NCBI GenBank assembly: GCA_003487805.1
Contig: DNNE01000118.1
Span: 439-19,715 of the forward strand
Reading direction: 5' to 3'
Source of the DNA: Blastocatellia bacterium
Lineage (GTDB): Bacteria; Acidobacteriota; Blastocatellia; Pyrinomonadales; Pyrinomonadaceae
DNA length: 19,277 nt
Numbering within the stretch: position 1 is the first letter of the stretch; every line of letters starts with the position of its first letter. Below the pieces are notes generated by a model that was not told the DNA's origin, ran no database searches, and saw only the letters and a list, made by a program, of their open reading frames with translations. The translations under genes were made by a program, and so were the position numbers. Shown piece by piece: positions 14,127 to 19,277 of the stretch.

Positions 14127-16511
14127 TCAAGCCGGCGGCTCGAACGTTCCGGACTGGGCCATCTCTGCCAGGCTCAAGCTCGGAATGAATTTCTTGTCCT
14201 TGCGATAGATGTCATCGAAGTCAGAATCCGTGAAACGGATCAGCTTACTTGCTGCGATGCTGTTTCCGTTGCCGACCTTCCATGCTCCTTTCCAGAGATC
14301 GGCGAGCAGACGCACACTGTCGGCGAGCGATGCGACGGTAGCGTTTCTTATATTAGGTTTGTTCCACAGGGCCGTGGCTCTGGCCGTGGGACCTCCGGTC
14401 ACGTTGGGCTGATCGGCATTGATAATCTTCTTTGGCGAAAGGCGCTTTTGCGCGGCGAACATCAGCCGCACTGTTTCAACCGCAGCTTCGTGGCCGCTCT
14501 TGATATTCCGCTGAGGCCCGCTCTCGTTTGCCAGTAGTTGATTGACTGCAGTCAGAGCGCCGGCGGTATCGATCTCCAACATCGTCTCTTCGTAGATACC
14601 GTGAATGGCGGCCGGCTTCGTGTCCTTGAACGCCTGGAATTCAGGGCTGTCACGCGGGACCGGATATTTTCGACCGTGGACAGTTTTCATTGGCGGCACT
14701 CCGTGATGCATGTATGAGCAATGCAGCGGCTGGGAAGCGTCTCCAACGTAGTGACCGAGTATGCCTGAGGCAGCTACAAAGTGAATTACATCCTTTGCTT
14801 GCAAGTAGGCAACCATTGCATTCCAGATTTGCCAGACGCGAAACGGGATAGCGCCTTCTTCCGGACCAACACCTGCACTGGCAAATCCGTCAAAGTATTC
14901 CTTCCACACCTTTGCTGACACGTTCTTCGGATCATCGTTGCAACGATCGAGCAGCGATTTCCCACCGTTGATGTCGTGAATGTCCACGTCGGCGAAATGC
15001 TGGATACCCTCATTAGGGTGTAAACCTTTCTGAGTTACCCACACGTAATCCGGGACGTCGGCGAGGGCAACGAAACCCTTGGCGTCGACGCGAAAGTCTG
15101 CCCCTTTTTTTAACTTGTCGTCACCTACACCAATAAAATCCTGATTGGCCTTCATCAACGTTCGTAATGACCCGGACAATTGGTCGCCCGCCTTAAAACC
15201 GATGGCAAAGTGGCCAAGTTTTCCCCAATACTCGTCGTGCCCGGTACTCCAATTGCGAACCACCTCCACGTCGAGCGCGCGGCAGATCGTAGAAAGAAAA
15301 GTTCCCAACGCAAAGGCACTCGGCGGTTCGTTTGCGACGCGAAAACGCTGGCCGCCCCATTGCATTGCAATCGGCCGCAAACGACGCGCCCTGGCGCCCC
15401 GTTCAGGCGGCGCGTCCTCAGCAGGATCCACCGGCATACCTGGGTCTGTCGGTGGCGGGTCATAGAACCACAAGGTGCCAGAGTCGCCGGGTTGAGTGAA
15501 AGGAGGCAAAGAATCCTTTTGAGCACTCCCCGTGCGCGGGCCGATCAAAACATCGGTCGCATAATCAAATCCACCTAACGACTGGTAACGATAGAATAAT
15601 GCTTGAATCTCACCCTCGATGACGCCGCTGGTTCCACCGAAGGCCCGCACCGGGCATCCAATTAGATCCAATGTCACGCTCTGTTCGGTGGCGTCAAAAG
15701 TCTCACCAACTTCACCGATGCCAAAGACCTGCGATGTCCAATCGTCAAATCTGTCGATCGCTACCAGGCCCGCGTCAATTGTCAGGTAAGTATTATTAGT
15801 GGGCCAGCGCGAGAAGATATCCAACATTCGCAGCCGAGTAACGCCGATATTCGCGCTGGTACCCACCCGATGATAGCCTCCGTGCACGAATACCTTCACA
15901 TCCTCGCCGCCGGCGCCGGCCACATGTCGGTTCGTTAGAGCGAAGTAAGAGCCCTGTTGATATACCAGACAGCCGAAAGAACCCAGATGATCGATTCCCT
16001 GATGATGTCGCAAGCAGGAATACCCGCCGCCAATTAGTCCACTCACCTGGGATGGTCCATCAATCGGGGGTTCTGGCGTCTCATCAGGCGTCGCCAGGAC
16101 CACGCAAGTCGGAATAACACGTCCATCAGGTAAGTAAAGAGCGCGCGGCACTAACTGATCACCCAGGCCTTCGGGCGTTTTCCATTGACGCACGAAAACC
16201 AGGACTGCGGGCCAGGACCACGGACGCACGATGGAATTACTCAGCGTCCGCGGCTCCTTAGGACGCCGAACGGTTTCCGGGCGATGCTCGTCGGGAGGGT
16301 GAGCTGCATACCAATCTTTCTCGTTAATTCGATAACGCCCGATGGCGGTGGCGACCACGTTTTCCAAACCGGACAGGTAAACGTGATACGCGTCTCGGGC
16401 CTCAAGTAAGTCAGCCATCGAAAGCGAACTGTAGTTACGACGTGGGGGAAAAGGTCTGATCGTCGAAAGATCAGACTTGTTAAGTCTCAGGCCGAGTTGA
16501 GTGTTTTCCAT
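14127..16511 (-). CDS. Trypsin-like serine protease fused to an S1/P1-nuclease/phospholipase C-fold zinc domain
   Basis: This 794-residue protein has no signal peptide. Residues ~1-130 are unrecognised. Residues ~155-410 carry a chymotrypsin-fold triad: ALTNRHVAG (H196), TIDAGLVAID (D246) and QPGDSGTLWF (S344). Residues ~421-794 match the S1/P1 nuclease-phospholipase C zinc fold: YWGKLGHF (W429, H434), LADVPDYVW (D485), IQHFADVD (H505), GHYVGDASQPLH (H587, D591, H597) and AIHGIYEE (H637, E641). The spacings W+5=H, H+4=D, D+6=H and H+4=E equal those in the family, so all zinc ligands appear present. In the family the N-terminal Trp of the mature enzyme binds zinc with its free amine; here W429 is internal, so cleavage at Y428-W429 may be needed. 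AGGAGG five bases before the ATG supports the start. Substrate (nucleic acid or phospholipid) is unknown. Confidence 0.87.
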   Translation of the reverse strand: MENTQLGLRLNKSDLSTIRPFPPRRNYSSLSMADLLEARDAYHVYLSGLENVVATAIGRYRINEKDWYAAHPPDEHRPETVRRPKEPRTLSNSIVRPWSWPAVLVFVRQWKTPEGLGDQLVPRALYLPDGRVIPTCVVLATPDETPEPPIDGPSQVSGLIGGGYSCLRHHQGIDHLGSFGCLVYQQGSYFALTNRHVAGAGGEDVKVFVHGGYHRVGTSANIGVTRLRMLDIFSRWPTNNTYLTIDAGLVAIDRFDDWTSQVFGIGEVGETFDATEQSVTLDLIGCPVRAFGGTSGVIEGEIQALFYRYQSLGGFDYATDVLIGPRTGSAQKDSLPPFTQPGDSGTLWFYDPPPTDPGMPVDPAEDAPPERGARARRLRPIAMQWGGQRFRVANEPPSAFALGTFLSTICRALDVEVVRNWSTGHDEYWGKLGHFAIGFKAGDQLSGSLRTLMKANQDFIGVGDDKLKKGADFRVDAKGFVALADVPDYVWVTQKGLHPNEGIQHFADVDIHDINGGKSLLDRCNDDPKNVSAKVWKEYFDGFASAGVGPEEGAIPFRVWQIWNAMVAYLQAKDVIHFVAASGILGHYVGDASQPLHCSYMHHGVPPMKTVHGRKYPVPRDSPEFQAFKDTKPAAIHGIYEETMLEIDTAGALTAVNQLLANESGPQRNIKSGHEAAVETVRLMFAAQKRLSPKKIINADQPNVTGGPTARATALWNKPNIRNATVASLADSVRLLADLWKGAWKVGNGNSIAASKLIRFTDSDFDDIYRKDKKFIPSLSLAEMAQSGTFEPPA

Positions 16512-16843
16512 ATAGTCCTCCTGTGGGCCATCTACTGAACCAGAACTTTAAGTGGTTCGATAGGAATAGGTGAGAGCGTGCTCATTTTCCCGCGTAGCAT
16601 GACGATGAGCTCCGCAAAACATTTTTCTACGAAGTTGAGTGTCTCAATAGTTCGCGAAAACGTGAGGCGCCGGCGAATGTCAGGTAGCCGTTCGCTGGTA
16701 AAGAGTCAGTTTGATTGCCCGCCTCGGTCGGCGCTCGGGATCTATCGCGCTAAGTGACGGCAGACTATATCCAACCGACCTTGCTGTCAATATCCGCATC
16801 ATGGTATGAGAAGATCTATGTGAGTCTTCAGGAATCGGGGGGA
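16512..16843. other. Noncoding stretch, nothing strong seen
   Basis: These 332 bases between two minus-strand genes contain the promoter region and ribosome binding site of the protease fusion gene. No convincing reading frame or strong repeat is visible, apart from a small GAACCA/TGGTTC hairpin near 16538-16559. Confidence 0.5.
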
Positions 16844-17302
16844 TTATGATGACGAATTAAGCAAGATGCGACGCAGGTAATCTACCTGGCCGAGATGCCA
16901 GTTCAGGTGTCCATAAAGATGAATTAGGAATTCCTGTGTTGAAGTGGCGGCTCCAAGAACCACCTCTGGATATTCCATCTGCAGCTGCTCCGCGGTAAGC
17001 TCTTCGATGACAGATGGAATAGATCGTCTTAACTCCGCCAGGCGCTTGCTGAGTTCATCCCTCGACCGTCCCTTTGAGCTGAATTCAAGCTCCCGCTTTC
17101 TTTCGTAAGGCAGGTTACCAAGCTGGCGTCCCACAAATTCTCTGAGATTGCCTTCAATATGAAGCGCCAGGTTGCCTGCCGCATTCATTACGCCCGGAAG
17201 CGTTTGCCAAAGTGCTTCATCAGTCGGAAAGGCTTCGATCTGTTGACTCAACTTCGCAAGATCGCGATCGAAAAGAAATGCGAGATCACTTGTGATGCTC
17301 AT
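16844..17302 (-). CDS. DinB/DfsB family protein
   Basis: The protein of about 152 residues is a four-helix bundle of the DinB superfamily. The likely metal-binding histidines sit in GNLALHIEGNLREFVG and in HLYGHLNWHLGQVDYLRRIL, the two conserved helical positions of the family. Many relatives are thiol-dependent transferases (bacillithiol or mycothiol), while others are uncharacterised; the substrate cannot be told here. A longer reading frame begins at 17353, but the start at 17302 (MSITSDLAFLFDRDL) fits the family better and has AAGGAG about ten bases upstream. The gene stands alone on the minus strand. Confidence 0.85.
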   Translation of the reverse strand: MSITSDLAFLFDRDLAKLSQQIEAFPTDEALWQTLPGVMNAAGNLALHIEGNLREFVGRQLGNLPYERKRELEFSSKGRSRDELSKRLAELRRSIPSVIEELTAEQLQMEYPEVVLGAATSTQEFLIHLYGHLNWHLGQVDYLRRILLNSSS

Positions 17303-17408
17303 AGCTCCGAAACTCCTTAAACCAGGTTGCTGCCAAACGCCGAATCCACGCACTTTCTGCGAAGCTTTCTCAAAAGTCGATTTCGCTGGTAACGAGTTTT
17401 CGTATTAG

Positions 17409-17475
17409 TTCGTGTGGATTCGTGGATCGTTCCTTTAGCCGAAAAAAACTAGGACGATCCACGAAGTCACACGAA
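17409..17475. repeat. Inverted repeat (~25-bp arms) between the phzF-like and DinB genes
   Basis: 17409-17434 pairs with 17451-17475 with a few mismatches; both arms carry TTCGTGTG and TTCGTGGATCG in complementary orientation. The 16-base loop includes a run of seven A. The arm sequence continues past the repeat as CGCGAACC. It lies in the 196-base gap downstream of the phzF-like gene and may end or fold that transcript. Confidence 0.7.
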
Positions 17476-17549
17476 CCAACGCGAACCAAAATACTTCCGA
17501 CTCGAGCTAGATGCGACTTGTGATGCAAAACTCTCTGCGAACAGAGAAT

Positions 17550-18335
17550 TCAAATCTCAACTTCGCCCTCCAGATAGAAAACGCAAGCGCCTTCCAGCTT
17601 GACGCGATCGCCCACCAGGCGACAAATGATCTCTCCACCACGCCGCGATGCCTGGAAGGCGCGAAACGTAGTCTTGCCGAGGCGCTTGGCCCAGAAGGGC
17701 GCCAGCATGCAGTGCGCAGCGCCGGTCACCGGATCTTCCGGGATTCCCTTGGCTGGCGCGAAGTAGCGGCTGACGAAATCGTACGCTCCCTCTCCCGGCG
17801 CGGTCACGATTACTCCGGGACGGTCCAAATGCGCGAGAGCGGCCATGTCTGGAGCCAGCGCACGCAAGACCTGCTCGCTTTCAAGCAAGGCCAGGTAGTT
17901 GAACTCGTTGATGAAAACCTCGATTGGATCGATGCGCAGTGCTTCGGCGAGCGCGGGCGGAGTCGAAACGTGCTCGGATGTTCGGATCGGGAAGTCCATG
18001 AGGTAACCCGTTTTCGTCCGGTTCACAGTCAGTGGGCCGCTCGCCGAGTGAAACACCACCGTGCCGCGTTCAGGCTCTAGCCGCTCCATGACCACTGCCG
18101 CACTGGCCAATGTGGCGTGGCCGCAAAGCGGCACCTCGGTGGTGGGTGTGAACCAACGCAGGCGATAATCACCAGCTTCGGGAACCAGAAAAGCTGTCTC
18201 ACTAAGATTGTTTTCGGCAGCGATTTTCTGAAGCACAGTATCTTCGGGAAATCTGTCCATCAGCATTACCGCAGCGGGGTTACCTGCGAACAGGCGCGTG
18301 GTGAAAGCATCAACATGAAATATCGGCGTCCGCAT
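17550..18335 (-). CDS. PhzF family isomerase
   Basis: The 261-residue protein belongs to the PhzF superfamily, with two similar halves related to diaminopimelate epimerase but with an acidic catalytic residue. Visible motifs are HVDAFTTRLFAGNPAAV (7-23), ENNLSETAFL with the catalytic Glu46, CGHATLA (71-77) and EDPVTGAAHCMLAPFW (200-215). PhzF itself isomerises trans-2,3-dihydro-3-hydroxyanthranilate in phenazine synthesis, but no other phz gene is near, so this is one of the many stand-alone family members with unknown substrate. Length is normal. No clear ribosome binding site precedes the ATG, but the family's N-terminal motif starts within a few residues of it. Confidence 0.9.
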   Translation of the reverse strand: MRTPIFHVDAFTTRLFAGNPAAVMLMDRFPEDTVLQKIAAENNLSETAFLVPEAGDYRLRWFTPTTEVPLCGHATLASAAVVMERLEPERGTVVFHSASGPLTVNRTKTGYLMDFPIRTSEHVSTPPALAEALRIDPIEVFINEFNYLALLESEQVLRALAPDMAALAHLDRPGVIVTAPGEGAYDFVSRYFAPAKGIPEDPVTGAAHCMLAPFWAKRLGKTTFRAFQASRRGGEIICRLVGDRVKLEGACVFYLEGEVEI

Positions 18336-18394
18336 ATATGATTAGACGGTTGGCGTACTTCTGCGGCAAGTCTCTCTAGCTTGCTAACGCTCGC

Positions 18395-18803
18395 TCAGAG
18401 CAGCACTGTGAAGCCTTTCTGACGGAAGTGGTCGTCATGCGTCAGTATGTCGCTGACGCCTCGCTCGCGCATCGCACGCATCGAGATACAGTCCGTCAGG
18501 CTATAGCCCTTGTCGGGGCCGTGCTTTGTAGAGCGTCAGACCTGCCATGAATGCTTCATGGCTCTGTGGCGCAACTTCGATATTCGCACCGGTGAGAATG
18601 CCCTCAGCTTGGGTGACTGCCCCACGGCGAGCCTTTTCGCCGTACTCCGAAAAGAAATTCAGGAGTTCCACAAAAACATCTTCGGTTGTGATCAGTTTGG
18701 TTTCGACAACTAATTTGCTGGCAGCGAGAGCGCGCTCATGCCATTGGTCTCTGGGATTGAAGAGCGCCACAAAATAGAGCGTGTCGACGAATGCGACTCT
18801 CAC
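18395..18803 (-). pseudogene. PIN-domain toxin (VapC-like), broken by one extra base
   Basis: The first frame encodes 100 residues: MRVAFVDTLYFVALFNPRDQ (the PIN opening with acidic D7), TTEDVFVELLNFF with the second acidic residue, and LTLYKARP, then ends RQGL-stop at 18501. One frame over the sequence continues DKGYSLTDCISMRAMRERGV, then SDILTHDDHFRQKGFTVLL, ending at TGA 18395-18397. That tail holds the missing conserved acidic residues (LTDC and THDDHF). Removing one base from the run of four G/C at 18515-18518 would join the frames. As written, the ribonuclease lacks half its active site and would be inactive. The start overlaps the antitoxin stop (ATGA), so the pair was translationally coupled. 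Confidence 0.85.
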
Positions 18804-19066
18804 GGCTGCTGCTTCGGCGCTCCGTAGAGGTAGTGATCAAGATTGATCGAGCCGTCGGTGGGTACGGAGTCCCAAGTGTCGGCGGGCAAACCAGCGTTGA
18901 CCTCTTCTACAATCTCCCAAATGGGTCTGCGATCCAGACTTGTTCCGTTAGGGTCGGCGGTTGCCCCACTGGCAAGAGTATCAAGGAGTCTTAGCGCTTC
19001 CTGCTGTTTGTTGGGTGGCAGCGCTCGCACCTTATCAATCAGTTGGTCTTCGAGGTTTGCGGCCAT
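18800..19066 (-). CDS. Antitoxin of the PIN toxin pair
   Basis: This 88-residue acidic protein has an N-terminal helical segment (LEDQLIDKVRALPPNKQQEA) typical of small dimerising antitoxins. Its C-terminal tail RRPIWEIVEEVNAGLPADTW, then PTDGSINLDHYLYGAPKQQP, is the toxin-binding type found in front of PIN toxins. Its stop overlaps the toxin start by four bases (ATGA), the standard antitoxin-toxin layout. GAGGAAA just upstream of the ATG is a good ribosome binding site. The gene is intact. If the toxin is truly broken this is an orphan antitoxin. Confidence 0.85.
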   Translation of the reverse strand: MAANLEDQLIDKVRALPPNKQQEALRLLDTLASGATADPNGTSLDRRPIWEIVEEVNAGLPADTWDSVPTDGSINLDHYLYGAPKQQP

Positions 19067-19158
19067 GATTTCCTCTATCTCTTGAACGAACTACTTGGGA
19101 TTGGCAGATCATAACATCGCTACTGGCCTCTGCGTCGCCAGTAATATCTCGGCAATCG

Positions 19159-19188
19159 AAAAGGCCGCCGGAGGTAGTTCCAGCGACC
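19159..19188 (-). terminator. Intrinsic terminator downstream of tRNA-Asn
   Basis: Read on the minus strand, GGTCGCTGG and CCGGCGGCC form a nine-pair stem (two G-T pairs) with an eight-base loop, followed at once by TTTT. It lies 11 bases after the tRNA 3' end. Confidence 0.7.
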
Positions 19189-19199
19189 TTCGTCCAATC

Positions 19200-19274
<75 letters not shown>

Positions 19275-19277
19275 ATA

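Noticed and set aside
13821..14537. 238-residue plus-strand reading frame
   Set aside because: It starts inside the 21-bp array, crosses an inverted repeat and runs antisense to the well-supported protease fusion gene; no family resemblance.
17303..17353. Extended N-terminus for the DinB family protein
   Set aside because: The extra 17 residues do not fit the family and the ATG at 17302 has its own ribosome binding site.

Overview
The window looks like a bacterial chromosome segment of moderately high GC. Its mix of genes (SelB, three DUF4386 membrane proteins, PhzF, DinB, a TIR protein, toxin-antitoxin pairs) and its intergenic DNA packed with short GC-rich palindromes resemble soil Acidobacteriota such as Blastocatellia. 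That assignment is an inference from style only; there is no rRNA or strong phylogenetic marker here.

Layout. 1-1143 (minus): two tandem DUF4386 membrane proteins, the second cut by the window edge. 1144-1601: palindromic repeat DNA. 1602-3512 (plus): selB, the selenocysteine-specific elongation factor. 3544-5073 (minus): a three-part protein ending in a TIR domain. 5479-6171 (minus): an Asp/Glu-racemase-fold protein that lacks both catalytic cysteines. 6439-7854 (minus): a PLP-dependent group II decarboxylase. 8333-9034 (plus): a third DUF4386 protein. 9122-9669 (plus): a RelE/ParE-type toxin-antitoxin pair with a frameshifted antitoxin, bracketed by two copies of a 46-bp repeat. 10047-12433 (plus): a DNA-modification module made of a Vsr-like nuclease fused to a cytosine-5 methyltransferase, followed by a GIY-YIG nuclease. 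Its AT-richer look suggests horizontal acquisition. 12860-13471 (minus): a fibronectin type III protein, preceded by a degenerate 21-bp tandem array. 14127-16511 (minus): a 794-residue fusion of a trypsin-like protease with an S1/P1-nuclease/phospholipase-C-fold zinc domain. 16844-17302 (minus): DinB family. 17550-18335 (minus): PhzF family. 18395-19066 (minus): an antitoxin and a frameshifted PIN toxin. 19200-19274 (minus): tRNA-Asn(GTT) with encoded CCA and a terminator.

Working together. The clearest functional unit is the restriction-modification-like module: methylation, possible repair of deaminated methylcytosine, and possible cleavage. The most intriguing single gene is the protease-nuclease fusion. 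In that zinc-enzyme family the N-terminal Trp of the mature chain binds zinc, but here the Trp is internal (W429), directly after the protease part, which suggests a built-in zymogen. Both toxin-antitoxin pairs carry a one-base change next to or within a G/C run, so assembly error is a serious alternative to true decay. The intergenic regions share one style, perfect stems closed by three-base loops and inverted doublets of longer repeats, consistent with REP/REPIN-like elements.
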